Of a stretch of 64,000 nt of DNA, positions 11,552 through 22,950 are shown piece by piece (the first letter of the stretch is position 1; each line of letters opens with the position of its first letter). The notes under the pieces were generated by a model. The model saw only the letters and a list, made by a program, of their open reading frames with translations. It searched no databases and was not told the DNA's origin. Origin of the DNA: Neurospora tetrasperma FGSC 2508 (lineage: Eukaryota; Ascomycota; Sordariomycetes; Sordariales; Sordariaceae); assembly GCF_000213175.1 (NCBI RefSeq), contig NW_009799179.1:8936480-9000479 (forward strand), in the 5' to 3' direction. The position numbers and the translations under genes were made by a program.

Positions 11552-13738
11552 ATGTTGGACACTTTCGAGATCCTGACGACGTCAGGGGTGGTGCTGTGGT
11601 CCAGGACATACGCCGCCGTCAGTCCTGCTGTAGTCAACAACTTCATATCCGACGTCTTCATTGAGGAAAAGAGCGCTGTTGCTGGTACCAAGGATGGCGC
11701 TTCTGCGTCGGCCAATCCGCCGTACAAACATGACCAGCATACACTGCGTTGGTCGTTCGAGAAGGAATTGGGTATTATCTTTGTTGTATGCGCATCTCCT
11801 TTGCCTTGTGCCCTTCTCCGCCCTTCACGGCCGCTGGCTGACCTCATGACTCGCAGGCGGTTTACAGATCACTCCTACATCTCTCATGGATCGACAAGCT
11901 CGTTGACAACATCCGGACCATCTTTGTGAACCTCTATGGCGACCAGCTTAAGAAGCCGAACGTTACGCTTATTCAGTGCGCCAAGTTTGATGACTATTTC
12001 GATCAGCAACTGCAAGAGCTCGAGAAAACAGGCAGTAAATCGGATTCGAAAGACGTTCGCGCATTCCAAGATGAAGCTTTGTCAGACGACCTGAGCGATA
12101 TGCCTCCGCCGCTACCTGGCCTTGTCCGTGGCGGCCGTGCACCGAGCAACACCAATACAAGCAAGCAGGGCGATTCGGACTTCGATACGTCACCAAACAC
12201 ATCGCGGTCCACAACTCCGGCTGTAGCAAGTCACCTTTTGGTGGCAAAGCCAGGTCCGGGAGGCAAGATGTCGAGAAGAGCGAGAAAGCTCCAGAACTCT
12301 GCGCCCGCTTCTTCAGGCGACGAAGCCTCTGTCAAACGAACCAAGGCCAAGCTTGCCAAGAAAGGAAGAAAGTGGGATGCGGACGGCCTTGCTGACGAGG
12401 AGGACGATGTTCAACTTGACTTCTCCGCCTCCAAAGCAACAAGCGATAGTGAAACCGAAGCAGGAAGGCGGCCGGCCATTGAAGAAGTGGATGCCTCAAC
12501 ATGGGGTTCGACTACAAAGGGCAAGTTTGTGCTCAGAGACCTGGGCGATGAGGTTCATTCGATTCTCGCGTCTGCGGAGGCCAAGAATTCCGCATCCAAA
12601 ACCGACGCCCCAACTGGTCTGGTGGGAACAGGCCTGAGTGCTATTGGAGGTCTTTTTAGGAACGTCGTGGGTGGAAAGGTCTTGACTAAGGAGGATTTGG
12701 ACAAGGCCATGAAGGGCATGGAAGAGCATTTGTTGAAGAAGAACGTCGCGCGCGAAGCTGCCGTGCGCCTCTGTGAAGGGGTTGAGAAGGAGCTTATTGG
12801 TGTCAAGACAGGAAGCTTCGAGAGTAAGTCCGGTTGTCATGCGCTTCAATATGCAATGACAGAGAGCTGACAACCTTGCACAGGTATCAATACCAGGATA
12901 CAAAAAGCCATGGAAGTCTCCTTGACCAAGATGCTTACGCCCACATCCTCGCTGGACCTTCTTCGCGAGATCGACTCCATCACATCACCACCAGCCACGT
13001 CTCTGCGAAAGGCGCGGCCCTATGTCATGTCGATTGTGGGTGTCAACGGTGTCGGAAAATCGACCAACTTGTCAAAGATCTGCTTCTTCCTCCTGCAAAA
13101 CAAGTACAAGGTGCTGATTGCGGCAGGTGACACCTTCCGCTCGGGTGCCGTTGAGCAGTTGGCGGTGCATGTTCGCAACCTCAAGGAACTCACCCAAAGA
13201 GAAGGCGGCAAGGTTGAATTGTACCAAAAGGGATACGGCAAGGATGCCGCTGCAGTGGCCAAGGATGCCGTCGCATTTGCTGCCCAGGAGGGCTTCGATG
13301 TGGTCTTGATCGACACAGCCGGTCGTAGGCACAACGACCAGCGGCTGATGTCTTCGCTAGAGAAGTTTGCCAAGTTTGCGCAACCTGACAAGATCTTGAT
13401 GGTTGGCGAGGTAAGAAGCATTTCCCTTTTGCACACTAAGTTGCTTCTGCACATATTGTTTCTCTGATACTGACCACCTGGCTTCGTAACAGGCACTTGT
13501 CGGTACCGATTCCGTGGCTCAGGCCAAAAACTTCAACGCCTCCTTCGGAGCTGGCCGATCTTTGGACGGGTTTATCATCTCCAAGTGCGATACAGTAGGA
13601 GACATGGTGGGCACAATTGTCAGCATTGTTCACGCCACGAACGTTCCTGTTTTATTTGTGGGAGTTGGGCAGCATTATTCGGACCTCAGGAACTTTTCTG
13701 TCAAGTGGGCAGTAGAGAAGTTGTTGAGCAGTGCATAA
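11552..13738 (+). CDS. SRP101: Signal recognition particle receptor alpha subunit
   Basis: Four exons, 11552-11785, 11857-12823, 12884-13410 and 13493-13738, give 657 aa with clean frame joins. The first 130 residues form the SRX-type longin domain that binds the beta subunit on the ER membrane; they start M-L-D-T-F-E-I-L-T-T-S-G. A charged, Lys/Ser-rich linker follows. The C-terminal NG domain has G1 (G-V-N-G-V-G-K-S-T-N), the D-T-F-R-S-G-A-V-E-Q-L insertion-box motif, G3 (D-T-A-G-R), G4 (S-K-C-D, where many species have T-K-x-D) and a final G-V-G-Q loop. It docks SRP-bound ribosomes at the translocon and hydrolyses GTP together with SRP54. All GTPase motifs look whole. An SRP54 assignment is excluded by the SRX domain and the absence of an M domain. 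Confidence 0.95.
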
Positions 13739-14219
13739 ACTGCGTAGCCAGCCATTCGGGGGACTTGAACCAATTTGTATAGCAGATCAATTTTTGTTCC
13801 GTGTTTCTTGGAATACCTATAATGGATGACTGGTCAACCAGCCGGCAGGCAGTACTCATCGACACAGTTCATCGTAATTACCACGCCAACTTGCTCTTCG
13901 AACTTCTTTCGTTGAGAGCTACTGTGGAGAACGGGCCAAGTATTGAGTGTTTGTCAAACGCCCCTGAACCCCCCTTTTCAGGAGAGGCTTGGCATAAACA
14001 ACTGCTGCCTTTCTCAGAAACGCTGCTTGCACGTGATCACCCGTTTAGCCCCGCCTCGCGTTGGTCCAAGTCGCGTTTTCACTTTACTACACTAGGATGC
14101 GTCCAGGTTACATGCTGCTGCACTTACTGCCCCCCCACCTCATCGAGTATTCGATTCTACCTTGGTCCTACTCCTAGGTTGTCGCCGCCATCGATTTCCC
14201 CCAAAGATGTCGATTGAAG
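13739..14219 (+). promoter_or_regulatory. SRP101 3' end and ATR promoter
   Basis: This 481 bp spacer separates two genes on the same strand. It holds a CACGTGATCAC element at 14030-14040, which contains both an E-box-like CACGTG and an overlapping GTGATCAC palindrome, 180 bp before the ATR start. A short upstream ORF begins at 14207. No other gene is seen. Confidence 0.5.
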
Positions 14220-14266
14220 ATGGCGTCCGGAGTCCATGGCAAAACAGTCAAGGGAGGCGCCCTTGA
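14207..14266 (+). other. Upstream ORF overlapping the ATR start codon
   Basis: An ATG at 14207 with A at -3 opens a 19-codon frame that ends with TGA at 14264-14266. It lies 13 nt before, and out of frame with, the ATR ATG at 14220. If the transcript includes it, scanning ribosomes would meet it first and lose the main start, lowering kinase translation. Whether the transcript starts upstream of it cannot be seen here. Confidence 0.45.
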
Positions 14267-17200
14267 GGAGAGCTTCCCTGAGGACGCCCAACCCCAGCCC
14301 GGCTCAGCACCGCCTCAGTCCACTCTAGCCGCAGAGCTTGTCGAAGGCCTCCCGAACGAATCTCGACGCGCGAAACCTGACGAGGTCACCGAGATCAAGC
14401 GATTGTGTACCATTATCGAGCAGGAAAAAGACAAGGCCGGTTCGGATCTGGAAAAGACACACGAAGAACGACTTGCGTACAATCACATCCTCTTCTATGT
14501 CTGCGCCGGACCTGTTCTTGATGTCGTCAAAACCAATGACCCGTTCGCGGATTTCGCCAGCTTGCAGCTTAAGGCTCAGAACACCCTTAGTCTTCTCAAG
14601 CTTGCCGTCCAAGAGACCCCGGATGTGCTGAAGCAGACGACCGATGGGAATGAGTTCTTGTTACGCGGCCCAGAACCTTTGTGGCTATGGTTCCAGCCTA
14701 GGTTGCTTGCTCTTCTGGGCCGTTCTAAGCTGCTTGGTATCACGTCTGCCATTGAGGACTTCTTCCACTTTACTCTGCAAACCGTTGCTGAACGTGTGCC
14801 CCTCTGGGACCTTGGCCCAGGCTTGCTTCAGTATTTCCAAGCAAGCTTGCACGGTAAGCATTAGCGACAAGCCGCAACTGGTTATGCAGTAATCGCTAAT
14901 GTTAATGTAAATCGCCAGCCATACTCGAGCATTTCCAATCGAACCCGCTCGCCGACATGAATGCACGGAACTCTAATCTCGACATTCAGCTTCCGCCGGA
15001 CACGTTTCTTCGAGCCCTGGACCTCGATGACCCAGATACACCATCCAAGTTCTTCTACAAGATCCGGGATTCCGAACATGCTATCCGCCACGCCATCAGC
15101 CTTTTTCACATTCTGAAGTCCACCATTCTACCCGTGGGGGCTGCTGAACCCCCACTGCTGTACCGCGGAAACATTGCTTGGTTGATGGATGTGTTTCAGC
15201 CGCTTTTTTCTGTTTTGGTTCACTGGTCGCCACAATTGAAGATAAGTCTAGCGCCCTATGTTCAGACAGCTATTGACCTAGCAGAAGCCGCAGACGACAC
15301 ACTGCGCCCAAAAGCGATATCCGCGCTTGCGTTGATATGCGGCGAGATATTTGACAGATCCGAGCAGTATCTTGGCGAAGACGAGTTTGGGCTGGCTACG
15401 AGAAAGGCACTCTCCTTGGCTTTGCTCCATCTTGTCAAGGAAGCAGATAGTCACAGGTCTTTGATGCAGTTGTTCGAATCCCGAGTCGTCATCCCCGCCG
15501 TCAGTTTCGCTACAGCTAGCCTTCCCAACTCGGATCTATGGGTTGGTACATTAGAAATGTCACCTTTTGATTTGATTGGTGCTGACATCCAATTTAGAGA
15601 TCAGCCATTCTCCTCCAGCAGGTAGTGTCTGCTGAGACTTCTGTTTCCCAAGTTCCTGAAGAGCTCAGTTCCAGTAAATTCGTTGACGTCACTCTTCGTC
15701 AGCAAGTCGGACTGTTGGGCCTCGATCCTGTTGTCGAGGATGGGGAACCGGCCCCTAAACGAAGGAAGCTGGTGGAGCACCAAACATTATCAGCCGACAT
15801 TGTCGAAGAAATATGCCGTGTTGCTAACCTGCCAATCTCTGAAGACATCTGCTCTTTAGAAGATAGCCTAATGTGAGTTGGCCGAGTAGAAGGCAGGCCG
15901 TACTTCTTTTTATACTAACAATAATAGTGATGCCTTTCCGAAGCTGACAATACTTCGACAATGCCGAGTCATCGAGCTCATCTCCTTTGTCCCGTGCGCT
16001 ACGGATAATACACTGGGACTCGAAGAAGGCCGTTTGGGGTCTTTGGCTTTTTCATCGGCATCTTTAGAATGTGCCCATTGCTCCATATTCGGATATTCAG
16101 CTTTTACGCAGGCATGTGATGATGCCGTTACAAAGACCACTGCCTACAAGATCCTGGAGAAGCTTGTTAAGAGCCCGGGTTTCCGTGACTCTAGACGCCC
16201 TCGTGTGTACGCGATGGTGCGTTTACAACGCATGTTGCGGCATACCGTCCTTCCTAAGTTCCGCGATCTGGAGCAGTCGATACTTGGACAGTGGTGTGTG
16301 CAGTCGCTACGCAGCTCTATACGAGAGCTTCGTATTGGTGCTGGTCGCGCACTTGCCGTCCTGTTAGACCCAGATGTTCCCGATTTTGTCCGTCCTATCG
16401 CCAGAGGGAACCAAAATATTGTCCTCGACATTCTCAAGTTAATCACCGATGAGGATGCTCTTCATTTGCACGAAACATGCATACTAGCTTGGGGTCAAGC
16501 AGGAAGGGTTGTATCTGTCGACCACCTAAACCTGATTTTGATCAAGCTCGTTGAGTACCTGGGATACGACAATTCGGTCGTGTCTGCTATGGCAGTTAAC
16601 GAAATTCTCAACATCGCAACGTATCGCGGAATAACGCCCTTGCAGCTATTTGCGCCATACTGGGAGAACATGGCGGTTCTCGTGGTCAAGGACTTGGTTT
16701 CGGCACCGCAGACCACGAGGTTGGTTGCGGAGACTTTGCAGCTCAGCATCGAAGAACTCCTTTGTCTGTTACAAAAACACGCTCTTCCATGGTTGGTATT
16801 GGCGAAGAACCTAAGTGTCATCGAGAAAATTGCCGAAGCCCGGGGTGAGAAGTCAACATCGCAACCATGCATTGACAGCGCCAACTTCCCCTCGATCATT
16901 GCTCTTCTCTTGATCCAGGATGTCCCGGACGTTGAAGAGCATGCAATGGAATTGCTCTGCGTAATCTCCCCCAAATTCAAGCAACCAAACCCCGGTGAGC
17001 TGAATTCCGATGAGAAAAGACCGGTATCTGTACGCGATCGACTCGCCGAGATCCTGAGAGTTGAACCATTGGGGGTATTATTCGAGCTTTTCAAGGCCAG
17101 TGGCGGGGCTGACGAGAGAAAAAAGGCACTGGTACGTTACGTTCACTGATATATAGAAACCAGAGGCTGACAATACGCAGATACGCAAAGGTATCAGTAT

Positions 17201-20200
17201 CTTGGCAACTCGGAGTTCACCTATAACAGAAAAGGGAGCCGAGCCACCTCATATCATCGAGCGCTTCTTAGAAAAATATACACTCGGGTTGGTATCGCGT
17301 CTCAGTGAACGAATAACAGATATCGATGTTCCTATCCCAGATAGACGACGATGCCTTAGAGCAATGGAAGAAATGATCAGAGTTTGTCGATCATCTGTGA
17401 CAACTGCTCGTTCACAGGTATGCTGCTCTGGATCAGTGACCCCGGCCTGGAAACACCTATACTCACCGCACTCTTCTCATAGATATCGGCATGTTTACTG
17501 TCTGCACTAGGATGCGATGAGCTGCGTTCTGATGCCTTTTCGTGTTGGTCGGTCATGATCATGAACATGGACGAGATGGATGTGCCAAATTTGCTTGACA
17601 CCACGCTTTGGGTGATCACACATCATTGGACATGCTTTGACGACAGTACCAAGCAACAGGCTCAAAAAGTCCTCGACGCCCTTTCCAAGACGAATGGTCA
17701 TGATCTTGTCAAGGCAACGGCCTCGATGACGACGTTCAATCACCTCCCTGATTTGGCTGAACACCGCAAGCGTCTGGGTCTTCTGTCGCAGTCGGGATTA
17801 ACTCGTCAAGATCTTTTTCGCACATTTTGCCGACGACTGAGACACGACCATCCGGGCGTCATTGAACAAGCTTTGACCGAACTCCTTGAGTTATTGCGGC
17901 AACATCAAGACTATATCCAGGCATCCGCTCTTGCTGAACAACCCAAATCGTTCATTCCAGGACTTACACGCTCCGTTCTTGATTGCGCAGCCAAGTACAA
18001 TGGTTGGCAGCCTGGGATCATGCGCCTCTGTGCCGAGTGCATGGGTATCATTGGGTGCCTTGACTCGAACCGCATGGAGAGCAATCGAGAACAGAAACGG
18101 TTTGTCGTCAGTCAAAATTTCATGGATTTCAGAGAAACAGCGGACTTCGTGTGTTTCATGTTGGAGAATGTCCTCGTCAAGGCTTTCCTTTCAACTACAG
18201 ACACGAAGTTCCTGAGCTTCCTTTCGTATGCGATGCAAGAGCTCCTGGCCAAAACGGGCATCAAGCTCGCTTACCAAAGTCAGGGACAGGGCCAACATGA
18301 GACATTATACAAGAGATGGCGGAGCTTCAACGACATAACCAAAGAGATTTTAACGCCATTTTTGACATCCGAATTCATCGTTTCGTCTGGAATGATTGGG
18401 CTGGACACCAATTACCCTATTTTCCACCCCCAGAAATCATACGAGACTTGGCTGAAAACGTTTGTTCTCGATCTTCTTCGCAATCCACAGAACCCTAACA
18501 GCGCGATTCTCTTTCCACCTCTCTGTCGACTTATCAAGGTCCATGATCCTTGTGTGAGCGAGTTTCTGTTACCCTACGTGGTGCTACACGCCGTTATCGG
18601 GAGCGAGGGCCCCTCCCAGACACCAGATGAGAGCCAAATGCTCGTGGGGAAAGAGGGATCGACCAGGGCCGAGGCCCACGAAAAGAAGACAAACGGTTCG
18701 GAATGGAGGAAGAAGGTAATGTCTGAGCTTAAGACTATTTTGGAGTATCAACCGCCGGAAACCGCCACGCATTCCGAGAAAGAGGAAGTCAAGCTTTGCT
18801 ACGAGGTATGTACATGTTCTCATGACTGTAATTTACTGTTACTGACTAAAGTAGGCCGTGTTCCGCATTCTTGACTACTTCAAAAACTGGCTACACATCA
18901 AAAAGTCCCAGTCAGCATCCAAAGAGAAAGATGCGAGGTGGTGTCCATTGGTTGAGGAGGTGCTTTCTTCCCTCGATCCTGAACTAGTTGCTCGACGAGC
19001 GATCGACTGTGGGCAATATGCTCGCGCTCTTTTGTTCCTAGAGCCTCACATTGAAAGTCGCAGAGACCAGGCTATAGGTGACGAAGCAACTCGTCTCATG
19101 CGATCCGTACATGATATATACACGCAGATCGACGATCCCGACGGGCTAGATGGCATATCCGCGTGCATGAAAGATCTCGGGTTTAAGGAGCAGGCTCTCA
19201 GTCATCGTAAAGCGGGCCGATGGACTGCTGCGCAGACCTGGTATGAGATACAGCTGGCTGAATCGCCGGACGATGTCAATCTTCAGCTCGACCTCTTGAC
19301 CTGCCTCGAGGAATCAGGCCAGTACGGTGAGTGAAATTTGTTATCTTCAGGTTGATGGTACATACGGAGCTGACATTGCGTCCAGACAATCTTCTGAGTT
19401 TTGCTGAAGGAATTGACAAAACACCAAGCAGTCTGAGCAAAGTGATGCCTTTCGTTCTCGAAGCGTCGTGGGCAACGGGTAGGTGGCAAATAATGGAGAA
19501 GTATCTACGAGCGTACACCGAGGGCGACGTAACCGATATCTTCAACATCGGTATCGCTGATGCACTGCTCTGTCTCAAAGAAGGAGATGGAGAACGGTTT
19601 CAAGAACTTTTGCAGGCAATGCGGGACAAGGTGGCTAGCTCCATGACACTTTCAGCGACATCATCGTTCAGAACCTGTCATGACGTGATGCTGAAGTGTC
19701 ACGTTCTGGAGGATCTTGAGATGATTGCCAATGCGGAGCCAGTCGAGGGTGAAGGCCATGCGCCTCTTGTGAAGGCTCTAGAACGTCGCCTGGAGGTACT
19801 CGGGGCATATGTCAGCGACAAGCAGTACGTGCTTGGAGTCAGGAGAGCAGCAATGGAACTGATGAGGTATGTATCTTGTTTGATCCCTGAACTCATTGAG
19901 CTCGTTTCTGATAATTCACTAGGACAAAATTCGGAGACGAAGAGATATCTTCATCATGGCTTGCCACCGCTCGCTTGGCCAGGAAATCTGGTTCGACTCA
20001 TCAGTCCTTCAACGCAGTGCTACGTGCGCAGCAGCTTGGTGATAGTTCTGCAGTCATAGAATACGCAAAGTTGTTCTACAAGGACGGCCAGCATCGCAAG
20101 GCGATCCAGCTATTGCAACGCGCCATTGACGACGACCTTTTCAACGATGGTATGATGGCGATAGATACCCCAACATCTAGTAAGAGTCAGCAGTCTCATC

Positions 20201-22152
20201 GCAATCTACTGAAAGCCAGAGCCCACTTGCTTCTTGCTAAGTGGCTCGATTCAACCGGTCAAACCCACGCCGGTGCTTTACGCTCCAAGTTTCAGGAGGC
20301 GGCCAAAACCCACCCGCAATGGGAGAAGGGGCACTACTACCTTGGGCGTCACTACAAGAAGGTTTTGGAGTCCGAAAAGGCGCTCAGCCCAGATGATCAA
20401 AGTGACGCCTATTTGACCGGAGAGACGGCCAAGTTGGTTATAGAAAATTATCTGCGCTCACTCAACTTTGGGACGAAGTATGTTCACCAGACCTTGCCAC
20501 GAATTCTCGACCTATGGCTCGAACTCGGGACTCAAGTCGACGCTCCGTCACTGGGCATGGTGACCTTGTCCGCAGAGCTACAATCACGTCGGAGGACCAT
20601 TCTCCATGAGCTTTATAAGCATTTCAACAGGCATCTGCCCAAAATGCCAGCTTACATTTTTTACACGGCTTTGCCGCAAATTGTGGCTAGAATAGCTCAT
20701 CCGAACCAAGATGTGTTCAGAGTCCTGGAGCAAATGATTATCAAGGTGGTGGAAGCACACCCCCGACAGGCTATCTGGAGTCTCTTCTCCTTCATGACCG
20801 GGCGTACGAACGGTGCTCGACGACACAGAGGGCAAAAGGTTTTGGACGACCTCCGAGCCATCGCGAAAAGAGTCGATGAGACAGGCTACGACCTGAAGCA
20901 GTTGCTCAAAATGGGCGAGAAGCTTGCCGAGCAGCTCCTTCTGGCATGCAACAAAGGTGACTTCCAGAGCAACAGGACGGTAAAAGCAAGTATTACGAGA
21001 GACTTGAACTTCAACCACAAATGCACGCCGTGTCCGCTAGTGGTGCCGATAGAAACGTGCCTCACCGCGACATTGCCGACGTTGACGGACAACACCAGGA
21101 AGCACAAGGCGTTTTCCGGGGACGTCATCACTATCGACAGATTCCTTGATGATGTACTGGTGCTGGGATCTCTGGCGAAGCCGCGCAAACTGACGGCACG
21201 AGGATCCAATGGACAGCTTTACGGTCTCTTGATTAAACCGAAGGACGATCTCCGCACCGACCAACGTCTCATGGAGTTCAACGGATTGATCAACCGGTCG
21301 TTAAAGCGCGATACTGAATCTAGCAAACGGCAGCTGTACATCAGGACATATGCCGTCACGCCATTAAATGAGGAGTGCGGCATCATCGAATGGGTTGATG
21401 GTCTGAAAACCCTCCGTGATATCCTTCTGGGCATCTACAAGACGCGAAACATCACACCCAACTACGGGCAAATCGCAGAACTGATGAAGCAGGCGTGCAC
21501 GTCCGACGACAATCTCCATCTCTGGTCCAGATCCGTGCTCGGCATGTTCCCCGACGTGCTACCAGAATGGTTCATCTCGCAGTTCCCCGACCCATCAGCC
21601 TGGTTCGCCGCCCGACTGCGGTACACGCGCTCCTGCGCCGTCATGTCCATGGTCGGCACCATCCTTGGCCTCGGCGACCGGCACGGCGAGAACGTGCTGC
21701 TGGAGGAAGGAAACGGCGGCGTCTTCCACGTCGACTTCAACTGCTTGTTCGACAAGGGCTTGACTTTTGCCCAGCCGGAAAAGGTGCCCTTCCGACTAAC
21801 ACACAACATGATTGCGGCCATGGGCATCTATCGCTACGAGGGCCCCTTCCGAAACTGCAGCGAGCTGACGCTCAAGGTGCTGAGGCAACAGGAGGAAACA
21901 CTGATGACGATTTTGGAGGCGTTCATCCATGACCCGACGCTGGATCTACAGAGGACCAAGAAGCGGACTCATGATGTGGTCAAGCTGAATCCGACAAGCG
22001 TGGTGGAGAGTATCAAGCGAAAAGTTAGGGGGTTGTTGCCGCATGAGAAGATCCCGTTGGGCGTGGAGGGTCAGGTGGAAGAGCTCATTAAGCAGGCTAC
22101 GGATCCGAAAAACTTGGCTGCTATGTATATTGGATGGTGCCCGTTCTTGTAG
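14220..22152 (+). CDS. mec1: ATR/Mec1 DNA-damage checkpoint kinase
   Basis: Nine exons give 2492 aa: 14220-14853, 14919-15541, 15598-15872, 15928-17131, 17181-17417, 17483-18805, 18855-19326, 19386-19866 and 19923-22152. Helical HEAT-type sequence fills the N-terminal half, with a P-K-R-R-K-L nuclear signal near 472. A FAT region follows. The PI3K-like kinase spans about 2140-2400: I-D-R-F near 2152, catalytic-fold lysine in L-L-I-K-P-K near 2187, G-L-G-D-R-H-G-E-N near 2330, and V-D-F-N near 2352. The last 33 residues are a FATC domain ending M-Y-I-G-W-C-P-F-L. Size and ending fit ATR/Mec1 (Neurospora mus-9, Aspergillus uvsB) rather than Tel1/ATM or TOR. With an ATRIP partner it senses RPA-coated single-stranded DNA and signals to effector kinases. 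All key motifs are whole. An overlapping uORF precedes it. The start follows the first in-frame ATG; an upstream TTG is less likely. Confidence 0.93.
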
Positions 22153-22950
22153 TCTGATTAGCGTATCAATAGAGAAAACAGCCCGACAGGGTAGTTGGAA
22201 TGTTTGCGAATGGAAGTGTGGGAAAGGGGAGGACGGGAGTTGTTGTTGACATCAGAAGCTCAGTCTTTGGCTGATAGCGCTACAGTGGGGTGCTACAGTG
22301 CTACAGCGCTGGAAGGGCAAATAGAACAGATGGCAAGTGCAAAGGGGTGCCAACTCACCTGCTCCTTCCTTGTGTTTCTGATTACCTACGCCTTGTGCCC
22401 TAATACCAGAATTGGTTATTTTAAAATGATTGACGACAAATTCTTTACCGTGGGCAAGTTCTCCCCGCAACCCATTTTGTACGGGTTTCGACGAGCATCA
22501 TTCAGTTTGTTGTTGGCGACGGTGAATTTGTTGGCATTTCCAGGTATCCTCTCTAGCAACCAACCTAGTTATCCACCAAGTAGCCGAGAGGCAAGCAATC
22601 TAACAGCAGACAGCTACCGCCCTGTACTCGGTAAACCCCATTCATTCACCTCTCCGCGCCCAAACATCCACCCATCATTCTCTGGCCGTCTGTCTCGACA
22701 AGTCTTTCTCGCGTCCATTCCAACACAAACGCGTTTTTAATCCGTCGCAAACGCATCCAGGATTTCAAGTTTACGCTTCACATCGGCTACACCTCCATTG
22801 GGCTTGAATTATTTGTCAAGCAAAACTTTTACGTTAGGTCTCTTTCTTCGGCTCGCCGAAAACCAGGCCATTTCACCTTGTCTGTGCGCCCACCTGTCAT
22901 CTTGCCCTCTCATCCAACTTGCCGAACAGACGACAACATAGGCCTTTAAC
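22153..22950 (+). promoter_or_regulatory. ATR 3' end and promoter of the PARP zinc finger gene
   Basis: The 798 bp spacer has no recognisable gene. The last 400 bases are pyrimidine-rich, as expected of a fungal promoter and 5' leader. A short CTACAGTG/CTACAGCG repeat lies near 22280-22310. Confidence 0.5.
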
